A DNA stretch of 64,000 nt from CAVSUR01 sp963846005. GTDB taxonomy: Bacteria; Actinomycetota; Actinomycetes; Streptosporangiales; Streptosporangiaceae. The stretch is taken from positions 540,544-604,543 of the forward strand of contig CAWJUH010000002.1 in NCBI GenBank assembly GCA_963846005.1, given 5' to 3'. The notes under the pieces are model-generated. The model was not told the origin of the DNA. It did no database searches and worked only from the letters and a program-made list of their open reading frames with translations. Made by a program: the position numbers and the translations under genes. Positions within the stretch are counted from its first letter, which is position 1. The number at the start of each line of letters is the position of its first letter. Shown piece after piece: positions 48,201-56,965 of this stretch.

Positions 48201-48524
48201 ATGGCGCTGTACATGTACCAGGCGTCCTATACCGCCAAGTCGATGTCGGCTCAGCTCGACGAGCCGCGGGACCCGGTCGAAGCGATCACGTCGGCGCTGG
48301 AGGACCTGGGCGCCGAGATCAGGGTGGCCGGCTTCCCGTTCGGCGAGTACGACGTGCTCGTGGTGTACGAGGCAGCCGACGACATGACCGCGGCCAGCGT
48401 CGCGATGGCCATTGCCGCGGCAGGCGAAGTCAAGTCGGGCAAGACCACCCGGCTGCTCAGCGGGCAGGAATGGCTCGAGTCGCTGCGCAAGCGCCGGATC
48501 GTGAACGTCAGGAAAGCGCGCTAG
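48201..48524 (+). CDS. GYD domain-containing protein
   Basis: A 107-residue protein from ATG 48201, with GGAGGGA (48187-48193) upstream. The sequence starts MALYMYQASYTAKSMSAQLD, then RVAGFPFGEYDVLVVYEAAD, then AGEVKSGKTTRLLSGQEWLE. GYD domain proteins are ferredoxin-like dimeric alpha-beta barrels, function largely unknown. It stands alone between the nitroreductase and the convergent SDR gene. Confidence 0.88.
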   Translation: MALYMYQASYTAKSMSAQLDEPRDPVEAITSALEDLGAEIRVAGFPFGEYDVLVVYEAADDMTAASVAMAIAAAGEVKSGKTTRLLSGQEWLESLRKRRIVNVRKAR

Positions 48525-48564
48525 CCGCACTCGCCGGGAGCCCGGCCGGCTGCCGCCGGCGGCG

Positions 48565-49296
48565 CTACTGCGGCCGGATTCCGCCGTCCAGCAGGAAGAC
48601 CTTGCCGGTCAGGTAGCCGTTGCTGAGCATCGTCATCGCCAGCTGGGCGACCTCGCCGGCGGTGCCGAGCCGGCCGACGGGTATGGCGGAGGCGTCCTGA
48701 TCTTCGCTGATCATCCCGCTGACGACCAGCGCGGGCGCGATCGCGTTGACGGTGACATTCCGGTCCGCGTAGTGCCCGGCCAGCCAGTAGAGCATGCCGT
48801 GCAGCCCGGACTTGGACGCGGCGTAGTGCGGCCCGACGATCCCCCCGGTAAACGCGGCGACCGAGGACACGAACAGCACGCGGCCGAAGCCGCGGGCCGC
48901 CATGCCGGGCAGCACCCGGGAGGCGAGGATGAACGGCGCCGTCAGGTTCACCGCGAGGGTCCGCTCCCACCGGCCGGGATCGACTTCCTCCAGCGACTGC
49001 ACCCGCCCGGAGATCCCGGCCGCCGGCACCAGCACGTCGACCGCGCCGAGCTCGGCCTCGACCCGCTCGGCCAGCCGGCCGGCGGCGTCGCGGTCCGCGA
49101 GGTCGGCCGCGAAGGTCGCGGCCCGCCCGCCGGCGGCGCGGATCTGCCCGGCGACCGCACCGGCCCGCTCGCCGCCACCCGAATAGTGCACCGCGACGGC
49201 GCAGCCCGCCTCGCCCAGGGCGCAGGCCAGCCGTGAGCCGATGCCGCCGGACGCCCCGGTGACCAGCGCGACGCGGCCGCTGAGGCTCTCGCTCAT
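48565..49296 (-). CDS. Short-chain dehydrogenase/reductase (SDR)
   Basis: A 243-residue SDR from ATG 49296. Rossmann TGASGGIG follows the start motif (RVALVTGASGGIGSRLA). The NNAG-type segment reads VLVPAAGISG. The catalytic tetrad is in FVSSVAAF and HYAASKSGLHG (Y-x3-K). It ends with GEVAQLAMTMLSNGYLTGKV, LLDGGIRPQ. Cofactor and substrate cannot be predicted. It converges on the GYD gene and diverges from the sigma factor, 101 bases away. Confidence 0.9.
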   Translation of the reverse strand: MSESLSGRVALVTGASGGIGSRLACALGEAGCAVAVHYSGGGERAGAVAGQIRAAGGRAATFAADLADRDAAGRLAERVEAELGAVDVLVPAAGISGRVQSLEEVDPGRWERTLAVNLTAPFILASRVLPGMAARGFGRVLFVSSVAAFTGGIVGPHYAASKSGLHGMLYWLAGHYADRNVTVNAIAPALVVSGMISEDQDASAIPVGRLGTAGEVAQLAMTMLSNGYLTGKVFLLDGGIRPQ

Positions 49297-49397
49297 CCCC
49301 CCAGCCTGGCACGCCCTCACCTGGGGCCGCCCACCGCCGCCGGCCACCGGAATTTCCGCTGGCGGGCTCCCGCTGGTGTAAACGGATCGGGGGCGGT

Positions 49398-49907
49398 ATG
49401 CGTACTTCGAGCATGACCGACAAGCGGCTGGAGTTCACCGGCTTCTACGACGCCGCCCGAGCCGACTGCCTGCGGATCGTGCAGGTCACCGTGGGCGACC
49501 GCCAGCTGGCCGAGGACTTAGTGGCGGAGGCATTCACCCGGGCCTGGGCGTCCTGGCGGACGGTGCGCCAGCATCCGGCGCCCCGGGCGTGGGTGGTGCG
49601 CACCGCGCTGAACCTGAACGTCTCCTGGTGGCGCCGCCGCCGGCGGGAGATCCCCCTCGGCCGCCATGACCTGGCGGCTCCGGAGGGCGGCGGCGGCCCG
49701 GACGCGGCGCTGCTGGCCGCGATACGCCGGCTGTCCGTCCGGCAGCAGCAAGTGATCATCCTCCGGGTGTTCTTCGAGCTGGACGTCCAGGCCACCGCGG
49801 AGGCCCTCGGCATCGCGCCGGGAACGGTCGGCGTGCACCTGCACCGCGCGCTGGCCGTCTTGCGCACCCAGATCTCACTTCCGGCTAGTCAGGAGGCCGC
49901 GGAATGA
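49398..49907 (+). CDS. ECF-type RNA polymerase sigma factor
   Basis: A 169-residue sigma-70 family ECF factor. Region 2 carries FTGFYDAARADCLRIVQ, LAEDLVAEAFTRAWASW and HPAPRAWVVRTALNLNVSWW. Region 4 carries IRRLSVRQQQVIILRVFFEL, ATAEALGIAPGTVGVHLHRA. The two N-terminal Met residues (49398 and 49413) are alternate starts. Its stop region overlaps the next gene (ATGA), which probably encodes its membrane partner. No perfect ECF-type self-promoter was found in the divergent 101-bp gap. Confidence 0.9.
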   Translation: MRTSSMTDKRLEFTGFYDAARADCLRIVQVTVGDRQLAEDLVAEAFTRAWASWRTVRQHPAPRAWVVRTALNLNVSWWRRRRREIPLGRHDLAAPEGGGGPDAALLAAIRRLSVRQQQVIILRVFFELDVQATAEALGIAPGTVGVHLHRALAVLRTQISLPASQEAAE

Positions 49908-50593
49908 CCGACGACGAGGTGCTCACCGCAGTGCGCGACGGCCTCATCAGTGCCCGCGACAGCGTGGCCGGGGAGCAGGCGGCGCCTCCGGCAGCGGACA
50001 TCATCACCCGGGTGCGGCGGCGCCGCATCGGGTACGGCATCGCCGCGGCTGCCGCCGCGATCGCCGCGGTGACGGCGCTCACGCTGCTGCCCGGCATCGG
50101 CGCGAGCGGCAGCGGCAGCACCGGGGCCAGGCTGGCGGCGTGGACCGTGGTCACCCGCCCCGGCGGCGAGGTGCGGGTCACCATCCGCGACCTGCGCAAC
50201 CCGGCCGGCCTGCAGCGCCAGTTGCGCGCCGGCGGGGTCCCGGCCACGGTCCGGTTCACCAGCCAGACCCCGCCCGGCTGCCTGTACTACCCGGAGCCTG
50301 CCCGCCACCCCTTCCGGCTGCTGGACAAGATCTTCCCGCAGGCCGGTCATCCCAGCGGCCGGACCGTGTTCACCATCGACCCCGCGGCCATCCCGGCCCG
50401 GGTCGGGCTCTGGATCAACGTCAGCCCGCCCAGCGCCCGGTCCGGACGGCACGGCCGCGGCATCGGGTTCGCCGCCAGCTGGACGCTGGTCTACGCCGGC
50501 GGCCGCTGCCCGGCCGGCGCTCCGGCCGGGCGCTCTTACAGCGGCGGCGGTACCGGCTATAGCGGCCAGGGTGTCGTCGGACCCGGAAACTGA
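49904..50593 (+). CDS. Membrane protein co-encoded with the ECF sigma factor
   Basis: A 229-residue protein coupled to the sigma gene by an ATGA overlap. A cytoplasmic N-terminus of about 45 residues (LTAVRDGLISARDSVAGEQA) ends in a basic RRRRIGYG, followed by a helix (IAAAAAAIAAVTALTLLPGI). The rest is an extracytoplasmic domain with WTVVTRPGGEVRVTIRDLRN, FTIDPAAIPARVGLWINV, and ends in GGGTGYSGQG. Position and layout suggest an anti-sigma or sensor partner, but no zinc anti-sigma motif is visible. Family is not recognised. Confidence 0.75.
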   Translation: MTDDEVLTAVRDGLISARDSVAGEQAAPPAADIITRVRRRRIGYGIAAAAAAIAAVTALTLLPGIGASGSGSTGARLAAWTVVTRPGGEVRVTIRDLRNPAGLQRQLRAGGVPATVRFTSQTPPGCLYYPEPARHPFRLLDKIFPQAGHPSGRTVFTIDPAAIPARVGLWINVSPPSARSGRHGRGIGFAASWTLVYAGGRCPAGAPAGRSYSGGGTGYSGQGVVGPGN

Positions 50594-50615
50594 TCCCGGC
50601 GTCACTGGATCCCGA

Positions 50616-50662
50616 GATCGTGTGGGGTTTTCCGTTCCAGGAACGGAAAACCCCACACGATC
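50616..50662. terminator. 47-bp perfect palindrome (possible bidirectional terminator)
   Basis: Arms of 23 nt, GATCGTGTGGGGTTTTCCG + TTCC and its exact reverse complement, meet at one central A (50639). It lies in the 184-bp gap between the sigma-factor partner and the ABC permease. The stem is long, has A/T and G/C blocks and no U-tract after it, so a factor-independent terminator is possible but not certain. See findings. Confidence 0.6.
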
Positions 50663-50777
50663 ATGCGGTAAGCCCCTTGCCGGCAGTAATTCATCAGCCG
50701 TAGAATTCAACGGACGGTGAAATCAATGATCGTGAGCCGGCCGGGACAGGGCCGGGCCCGGGCGAGGGAGCACGCCG

Positions 50778-51959
50778 ATGTGGGCGATGATCGTGAAGGA
50801 GTTCCGGCAGATGCGCCGCGACCGGCGCACGCTGGCGATGATGATCGTGCTGCCGATCTTGCTGCTGGTCGTGTTCGGTTACGCGGCCAGCTTCGATGTG
50901 TCCTCGATCTCGGTGGCCGTGGCCGGGCCGGGTGCCCGGCAGGCCGGCCAGCTGCTGCCCCGCACCTTCCGGGTGGAGGCATCGGAGCCGGGACGGGGCC
51001 GGGCCTGGGCGCAGCGGCAGCTGCGGGACGGCCGTGCCGAGGTGGCGGTGGTCACCGGGGTGACCCCGGCGGGCGGCACCAGTCCGGGCGCCGCGGCGGT
51101 GGTGCTGATCGACGGCAGCCAGCTGTTCGCGGCCCGCGCCGCGCTCACCGGCCTGGAGGCCCAGGCGGGCCAGGCGGCGGCCCGCGGCCAGGGCGGCCCG
51201 GGCGGTTCCGCCGGGGCGGGCACGTCCGCCGCGCTGCGGCCGCAGATCCGCATCCTGTACAACCCGGGCCTGAAGACCTCCTACATCATGATCCCCGGCC
51301 TGGCCGGGGTGGTGCTGGTGTTCATCGGCACGATCATCACCAGCCTGGGCGTGGTCCGTGAGCGCCAGTCAGGGACGCTGGAGCAGCTCGCGGTGATGCC
51401 GCTGCGGCCCCGGGATGTGTTCCTGGGCAAGCTCGTGCCGTACTTCGCCGTCGCGGCGCTCGACCTGGCCATCGTGCTGGTCGTCGGCATCGCGATCTTC
51501 GGCGTGCCGTTCCGCGGCTCGCCGCTGGTGTTCGGGCTGGGCGCGCTGGAGTTCCTTTTCGTCACGCTCGGCCTGGGCGTGCTGATCTCCAGCGTGTCGC
51601 AGAACCAGGGCCAGGCCATCCAGCTGGCCATGATGGCGGTCATGCTGCCGCAGGTGCTGCTGTCCGGGCTGATCTTCCCGCTGTCCTCGATCACCGCCGG
51701 GGTCCGGTGGATCTCCTACCTGCTGCCGCTGACCTACTTCAACGAGATCTCCCGCGGGGTGATGCTGCGGGCCGAGCCGATCGGGCCGCTGTGGCAGCCC
51801 TTCGCCTACCTCGCGCTGCTCTGCGTGGTCGTGGTCACGCTGGCCACGCTGCGGTTCCGCGCCTATCTCGCCCCGGCCCGCGACCGGCACCGGGCCAGGG
51901 CCGGCCCGCGGCCGGCCGCTCCCGCCGGGCCGGCCGTGCCCGCCGCGGGGCGGCCATGA
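50778..51959 (+). CDS. ABC-2 type transporter permease
   Basis: A 393-residue membrane protein with a first helix (LAMMIVLPILLLVVFGYAAS), a roughly 140-residue extracytoplasmic region, and the rest of the six helices clustered after YIMIPGLAGVVLVFIGTIIT. ABC-2 hallmarks: VVRERQSGTLEQLAVMPLRP and ALEFLFVTLGLGVLISSVSQ. Helix 6 contains LLVVVVTLATLRFRAYL-type sequence. Downstream, coupled by an ATGA, is the ATPase. The substrate is probably a drug, lipid or polyketide-like exporter. Confidence 0.9.
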   Translation: MWAMIVKEFRQMRRDRRTLAMMIVLPILLLVVFGYAASFDVSSISVAVAGPGARQAGQLLPRTFRVEASEPGRGRAWAQRQLRDGRAEVAVVTGVTPAGGTSPGAAAVVLIDGSQLFAARAALTGLEAQAGQAAARGQGGPGGSAGAGTSAALRPQIRILYNPGLKTSYIMIPGLAGVVLVFIGTIITSLGVVRERQSGTLEQLAVMPLRPRDVFLGKLVPYFAVAALDLAIVLVVGIAIFGVPFRGSPLVFGLGALEFLFVTLGLGVLISSVSQNQGQAIQLAMMAVMLPQVLLSGLIFPLSSITAGVRWISYLLPLTYFNEISRGVMLRAEPIGPLWQPFAYLALLCVVVVTLATLRFRAYLAPARDRHRARAGPRPAAPAGPAVPAAGRP

Positions 51960-53933
51960 CCAGCCCGGCGCTGACCCCGCAGGCGGCCGGCCCCGGGCCG
52001 GGCCCGGCGGCCTGGGGTGCCCGCGAGATCAGCGTTACGCTGCACCGGGCCCCGGCCCTGGACCGGGTGACCCTGGCCGTCCCGGCCGGCCAGGTGACCG
52101 CCGTCGTCGGCGGCGACGGCGCGGGCAAGACGACGCTGCTGCGCTGCCTGGCCGGGGCGCTGGCACCCGACTCGGGCGAGGTCAGGGTGCCGGAGGCCAG
52201 CCGGATCGGCTACCTGTCGGCCAATGCGGGGATCTACCCGGATCTGACCGTCAGCGAGAACCTGGCCTTCCGCGCCGAAGCCTATGGCCGGCATGCCGCG
52301 GCCGCCCGGGAGCGGACCGCCGAGCTGGCCGGCCGGGCCGGGCTCGCCCAGGCCACTGGCCGGCTCGCCGGGCAGCTGTCCGGCGGTATGCGGCAGAAGC
52401 TCGGCGTGATCGCCGCCATGCTGCACCAGCCGGACCTGCTGATCCTGGACGAGCCGACCACCGGCGTGGACCCGGTGAGCCGCTCGGGCCTGTGGTGGCT
52501 GATCGCCCGCGCCGCGGCCGGCGGCGCCGCGGTCGTGCTCGCGACCAGCTACCTGGACGAGGCCGAGCGGGCCGCGTCGGTGCTGGTGCTGGACGCGGGC
52601 CGGGCGCTCGCCGCCGGGACGGCGGACCAGATCGTGGCCGCCATGCCCGGCACCTTGCGGCGGACCGGGCCGGGCGGGCCGCCGGTGCTGCGGCCGGGGG
52701 AGCGTGCCTGGCGGCGAGCCGGCCAGTGGCGGATCTGGGTGCCGGATGGCCGGCCTGGCCCCGGCCCGGCGGCGGCCGCGGATTTGCAGGACGCGGTGAC
52801 GGTCGCGGCCCTGACCGCTGAGCCGGACCCGCCGGCCGCCGCGGGACCCCCGGTGCCGGCGGCCTCGCCGGCCGCAGCCGGGCCAGCCGGGCCCGGCCCG
52901 GCTGGCCCGGACACGCCGGCCGGGCCGGCCTCCGCTGCCGCTCCGGCCGCTGCCGCTCCGGCCGCTGCCGCTCCGGCCGCTGCCGCTCCGGCCGCTGCCG
53001 CTCCGGCCGCCGCCTCGGTCCCGGCTGGCGGCACCTCCGCCCCGGCCGCGCTGGCCCGGTGCGCCGCGGTGACCCGCCGGTTCGGCGGCTTCACCGCCGT
53101 GCGCGGGGTCGACCTCGAGGTGAGGCCGGGGGAGATCGTCGGCCTGCTCGGCGCCAACGGCGCCGGCAAGACCACGCTGATCCGGATGCTGCTCGGCCTG
53201 CTCGGCACCTCCGCGGGCGAGGTGGCGCTGTTCGGCCAGCCGCCGTCCCGGGCGACCCGCCGCCGCCTGGGCTATCTGCCGCAGGGCCTCGGCCTCTACG
53301 CCGACCTGACCGCCGCCGAGAACCTGGAGTTCTCCGCGGCTGTGTTCGGCGCCGGGACCGCCCGCGCGGCCATCCCCGGCGTCACCGCCGCGACCGGGCA
53401 CCACCTGGTCGGCAGCCTGCCGCTGGGCCTGCAGCGCCGCGTCGCGTTCGCGCAGGCCCTCGCGCACCATCCGGAGCTGCTGATCCTGGACGAGCCGACG
53501 TCCGGGGTCGGGCCGCTGTCGCGGGCCCGGCTGTGGGATACGATCCGGGCCGCGGCCGACGCCGGCGCCGGGCGTCCTGGTGACCACGCACTACATGGAG
53601 GAGGCCAGCGAATGCGGCCGCCTGGTGGTGATGGCGGACGGGGCGGTGGTCGCCGCGGGCACCGCCGCGCAGATCACCGGCGATGCTCAGGTCACCGTGG
53701 TGCAGGCTCCGTCCTGGGCGGAGGCCTTCGCCCGGCTGGAGCAGGCTGGCCTGCCGGTGGCGCTGGCCGGCCGCGCGCTGCGGGTTCCCGGCGCGGACCC
53801 GGACGAGGTCGCCCGGGTGCTGAACGCCGGGCCGGCGGCCGGCGAGCCGGGCCGGTACCGCATCAGCCAGCAGCCCGCCACGCTGGAGGAGCGCTTCTTC
53901 CAGCTGGTCGCGCCGGCCGGAGCCGGGGCATGA
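51956..53933 (+). CDS. Fused double ABC transporter ATPase (one-base insertion near 53571)
   Basis: Two ATPase domains in one protein, about 658 residues after repair. Domain 1: Walker A GGDGAGKTTLLR, signature QLSGGMRQK, Walker B LLILDEPTTGVDP. An Ala/Pro-rich linker has (APAAA) repeats. Domain 2: Walker A GANGAGKTTLIR, but the signature is degenerate (SLPLGLQRRV) and the D-loop lacks the Asp (DEPTSGVGPLS). Near 53571 one extra base shifts the frame; in the next frame the protein continues VLVTTHYMEEASECGRLVVM and ends in LEERFFQLVAPAGAGA. It overlaps the permease and the following TetR by four bases each. Confidence 0.9.
52934..53008 (+). repeat. 15-bp tandem repeat in the ABC ATPase linker
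   Basis: Five perfect 15-bp units (GCTGCCGCTCCGGCC) start at 52934, 52949, 52964, 52979 and 52994. They encode the (APAAA)n interdomain linker between the two ATPase domains. Being in-frame and low complexity, it is a flexible linker, not a regulatory site. Confidence 0.88.
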
Positions 53934-54589
53934 CCGCTCAGCGCGGCGCCCGGACCGGACGGCGGGCCGGTGACAGCGGCACCCGGGAGGCCATCCTGGC
54001 CGCGGCCCGGCAGCGGTTCGCCGACCACGGCTACGACGGGGCGACGATCCGGATGATCGCCGCCGGTGCCGGCGTCGACCCGGCGCTGGTGCACCACTAC
54101 TACGGCAGCAAGGAGCGGCTGTTCGCCGCCGCCCTGCGGCTGCCCATCGTCCCGGCCGAGATCATCAGCGCCGCGCTGCTGGACGGCGCCCCGCAGCCGG
54201 GGACCAGCCTGGGCGAGCACCTGGCCCGCACCGCGCTCACCGTCTGGGAGCAGGCCGATATGCGGGCCACCTTCCTCGGCCTGCTGCGCTCGGCGGTCAC
54301 CAGCGAGCGGGCGGCAGCGCTGCTGCGCGAGTTCGTCACCGCCACGATCATGGGCCCGGTGGCCCGGGCCGCCAGCCAGGCCCGGGGCGGCCATGGCGAG
54401 CCGGACCCCGCGGAGCTGGAGTACCGCGCGGCCATGGTGATTACCCAGATGGTCGGCGTGGCCATGACCCGGTACGTGCTCGCCATCGGCCCGGTGGCCG
54501 CGGCCACCCCCGGGGAGCTGGCCGCCACGATCGGCCCCACCCTGGACCGTTACCTGACCGGGCCGATCGGCCCGGGGCAGGCCGGGTAG
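53930..54589 (+). CDS. TetR/AcrR-family transcriptional regulator
   Basis: A 219-residue regulator coupled to the ATPase gene (ATGA). The HTH is in REAILAAARQRFADHGYDGA and IRMIAAGAGVDPALVHHYYG. The ligand domain has LGEHLARTALTVWEQADMRA, LLRSAVTSERAAALLREFV and LEYRAAMVITQMVGVAMTRY. Being last in the transporter operon, it likely controls that operon in response to the exported ligand. Confidence 0.88.
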   Translation: MTAQRGARTGRRAGDSGTREAILAAARQRFADHGYDGATIRMIAAGAGVDPALVHHYYGSKERLFAAALRLPIVPAEIISAALLDGAPQPGTSLGEHLARTALTVWEQADMRATFLGLLRSAVTSERAAALLREFVTATIMGPVARAASQARGGHGEPDPAELEYRAAMVITQMVGVAMTRYVLAIGPVAAATPGELAATIGPTLDRYLTGPIGPGQAG

Positions 54590-54645
54590 CCGTCACCGGA
54601 ACCGGCCGCGGGGACATTGGCCGCCCGGGCTTGCCTGACCGCTGT

Positions 54646-54669
54646 GCTACGCCCCGGCCGCGGCGTAGC
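54646..54669. terminator. Inverted repeat downstream of tetR, possible terminator
   Basis: Perfect 8-bp arms GCTACGCC (54646-54653) and GGCGTAGC (54662-54669) with an 8-base C/G loop, in the gap between tetR and the DUF6986 gene. The loop and position suit a transcript-end hairpin for the ABC/TetR operon. There is no U-run, so it could also act as an operator. Confidence 0.4.
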
Positions 54670-54729
54670 TTGGCGGTACCGGGTGCGGTCATGTCCCGGG
54701 CCCTGTGGTCATCTTCGACGGAGCGAGTG

Positions 54730-55944
54730 ATGCTGGACATCGCGGCGCTGACTGCGGACCTCGACGAGCGGCTGGCCGCCGCCGACGCGGAACTGGCCGC
54801 GCGGTACCCGGGCGATCAGCCAGCACGGCAGCCCGTGCACACCGTGTACGTCCCGGCCAACCGCTACCGCTCGCGGTTCTGCCCGGACTGGGGCAGCCAG
54901 GCACGCCAGGCGATCAGCGCGCACGAGGACCTGTTCGCGGAACTGGTCGCTGACGACGCGGTCGTGGCCCGGGTCAAGGAAAAGCTTGCCGCGGAGCCGG
55001 TGGAGGACCTGCGCGTCGATTTCGAGGACGGTTACGGCACCTGGCCGGACGAGGCCGAGGACGCCGATGTCCGCGCGGCCGCGGCTGCGCTCGCCGAGAG
55101 CCAGGCGGCAGGCACCGCCGCGCCGTTCCACGGCATCCGGATCAAGAGCTTCGAAGCCCCCACCCGCGCCCGGGGAGTGCGGACGCTCGGCACCTTCCTC
55201 GCCGCGCTGGCCGGAGCCGGCGGGACACCCGGCGTCGTCACGCTGCCGAAGGTCACGAGCGTGGATCAGGTCGAGGCGATGGTGCATGCGCTCGACCGGA
55301 TTGAGCGCGAGCTCGGCTGCGCCGGCCTGCACTTCGAGATCCAGGTGGAGACTCCGCAGTCGATCCTCGGCCCCGACGGGTCCGCGCTGGTCGCCCGGAT
55401 GATCCACGCCGCGGGCGGGCGCTGCTCGGCGCTGCACTACGGCACCTACGACTACTCGGCGTTCTGCGGGATCGCGGCCGAGTACCAGAGCATGGCGCAC
55501 CCGGTCGCCGACCACGCCAAGCTGGTCATGCAGGCGGCGGCGGCCGGGACCGGCGTCCGGCTGTCCGACGGCTCGACGAACATCCTGCCGGTCGGCGACG
55601 CGGCCGCGGTGCGGGCCGGGTGGCAGCTGCACTACGGGCTGGTCCGCCGCTCGCTCGAGCACGGCTACTACCAGGGCTGGGACCTGCACCCGGCCCAGCT
55701 GCCCACCCGCTACGCGGCGACCTTCGCCTTCTACCGGGCCGGGCTCGGCCGGGCGGCGGCCCGGCTGCGCGACTACGCGTCCAGCACCGGGTCGGCGGTC
55801 CTGGACGAGCCGGCCACCGCCCGGGCGCTGGCGGACTACCTGCTGCGCGCGCTGCACTGCGGCGCCGTCGACCCGGCCGAGGCCGAGGCGGCCGCCGGGC
55901 TCGACGCCGGCGCGATCGCCGAACTGGCCAGGCCGCGCCGTTGA
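54730..55944 (+). CDS. HpcH/HpaI aldolase-like protein (DUF6986)
   Basis: A 404-residue protein of the DUF6986 family, related to HpcH/HpaI and citrate lyase beta TIM barrels. Segments: TVYVPANRYRSRFCPDWGSQ, LRVDFEDGYGTWPDEAEDAD, FHGIRIKSFEAPTRARGVRT, TLPKVTSVDQVEAMV, LHFEIQVETPQSILGPDGSA and LHYGTYDYSAFCGIAAEYQS. The conserved Arg, Glu and Asp suggest a metal-dependent aldolase or lyase on 2-keto acids. ATG 54730 has GGAG six bases upstream. In this order it lies upstream of urate and glyoxylate genes; a role in carboligation or cleavage of glyoxylate-derived acids is inferred but not known. Confidence 0.8.
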   Translation: MLDIAALTADLDERLAAADAELAARYPGDQPARQPVHTVYVPANRYRSRFCPDWGSQARQAISAHEDLFAELVADDAVVARVKEKLAAEPVEDLRVDFEDGYGTWPDEAEDADVRAAAAALAESQAAGTAAPFHGIRIKSFEAPTRARGVRTLGTFLAALAGAGGTPGVVTLPKVTSVDQVEAMVHALDRIERELGCAGLHFEIQVETPQSILGPDGSALVARMIHAAGGRCSALHYGTYDYSAFCGIAAEYQSMAHPVADHAKLVMQAAAAGTGVRLSDGSTNILPVGDAAAVRAGWQLHYGLVRRSLEHGYYQGWDLHPAQLPTRYAATFAFYRAGLGRAAARLRDYASSTGSAVLDEPATARALADYLLRALHCGAVDPAEAEAAAGLDAGAIAELARPRR

Positions 55945-55969
55945 CGGCCGGCCGCCAGGTCCGATATTC

Positions 55970-56006
55970 TTCCGCTATCCGGTAGTGAATTTCCGCTCAA
56001 CGGAAA
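55970..56006 (+). promoter_or_regulatory. Paired palindromic candidate operators upstream of urate oxidase
   Basis: Two copies of TTCCG-N5-CGGWA: TTCCG-CTATC-CGGTA (55970-55984) and TTTCCG-CTCAA-CGGAAA (55990-56006), centres 55977 and 55998, 21 bp or about two helical turns apart. They precede ATG 56046 (SD AGGGAG 56033-56038). The second is perfect, the first has one mismatch. Such sites suit a dimer/tetramer regulator; an IclR-type ureide repressor is a plausible guess. Confidence 0.6.
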
Positions 56007-56045
56007 ACGGGAAGAACAAACCGGATGGACTCAGGGAGCATCCCG

Positions 56046-56951
56046 ATGGGCATCTCACTCGGCGCTAACCAGTACGGCAAGGCAGAGAACCGGGTCGTGC
56101 GCATCTACCGCGACACGGCCCGGCACCAGATCGCGGACCTGAACGTCTCCAGCTCGCTGCGGGGCTCCTTCACGGCCGCGCACACCCATGGCGACCAGGC
56201 CGACATCCTGCCCACAGACACGCAGAAGAACACCGCCTTCGCCTACGCCAAGGAGCACGGCGTTACCTCTCCCGAGGACTACGCGATCGCGCTCGGGCGG
56301 CACTTCCTCGATGCGGCACCGGCCGCCGACAGCGCGCAGATCCGCGTCGAGCAGTACGCGTGGGACCGCATCCCGGTCGGCCCGGACGGCCACGACCACG
56401 CGTTCGTCCGGCGCGGCGGCGCGGTGCGCACGACGGTCGTCACGGTCAGCGGCCGCGGCCCCGATCAGCGCGTCTTTGTGGTCTCCGGGCTGCAGGACCT
56501 CGTCCTGCTCAAGTCCACGGGCTCGGAGTTCAAGGGCTACCTCACAGACAAGTACACGACGCTGGCGGAGGCCGACGACCGGATCCTGGCCACCTCGCTG
56601 GTGGCCCGCTGGCGGTACGCGAGCAGCGATGCCGAATGGAACAAGTCCTACGACGCGATCCAGTCGGTGCTGCTGGAGACGTTCGCGACAACCTACAGCC
56701 GCGCGCTGCAGGAGACGCTGTACCTGATGGGCAAGGAGGTGCTGCAGACCTTCGACCACGTCGCCGAGATCAGGTTCTCAGCCCCTAACAAGCACCACTT
56801 CCTGGTGGACCTGGCGCCGTTCGGGGTGCCGAACGACGGCGAGGTGTTCATCGCCGCCGACCGCCCGTACGGGCTCATCGAGGCGACCGTGCTCCGCGAC
56901 GACGCGGCCCCGGCCGGCGACGCGTGGCTGGCCGTGCCCTCCTTCACCTGA
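56046..56951 (+). CDS. Factor-independent urate hydroxylase (urate oxidase)
   Basis: A 301-residue cofactor-free uricase, oxidising urate to 5-hydroxyisourate with H2O2. Motifs: GANQYGKAENRVVRIYRDTA with the catalytic Lys, DILPTDTQKNTAFAYAKEHG with the catalytic Thr, LKSTGSEFKGYLTDKYTTL, and the active-site His in APNKHHFLVDLAPFG. ATG 56046 with AGGGAG upstream is the conserved start; an upstream ATG (56025) is not conserved. It is the first typical purine-degradation gene of the operon. Confidence 0.95.
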   Translation: MGISLGANQYGKAENRVVRIYRDTARHQIADLNVSSSLRGSFTAAHTHGDQADILPTDTQKNTAFAYAKEHGVTSPEDYAIALGRHFLDAAPAADSAQIRVEQYAWDRIPVGPDGHDHAFVRRGGAVRTTVVTVSGRGPDQRVFVVSGLQDLVLLKSTGSEFKGYLTDKYTTLAEADDRILATSLVARWRYASSDAEWNKSYDAIQSVLLETFATTYSRALQETLYLMGKEVLQTFDHVAEIRFSAPNKHHFLVDLAPFGVPNDGEVFIAADRPYGLIEATVLRDDAAPAGDAWLAVPSFT

Positions 56952-56965
56952 GCGGGGCGGCGCTG

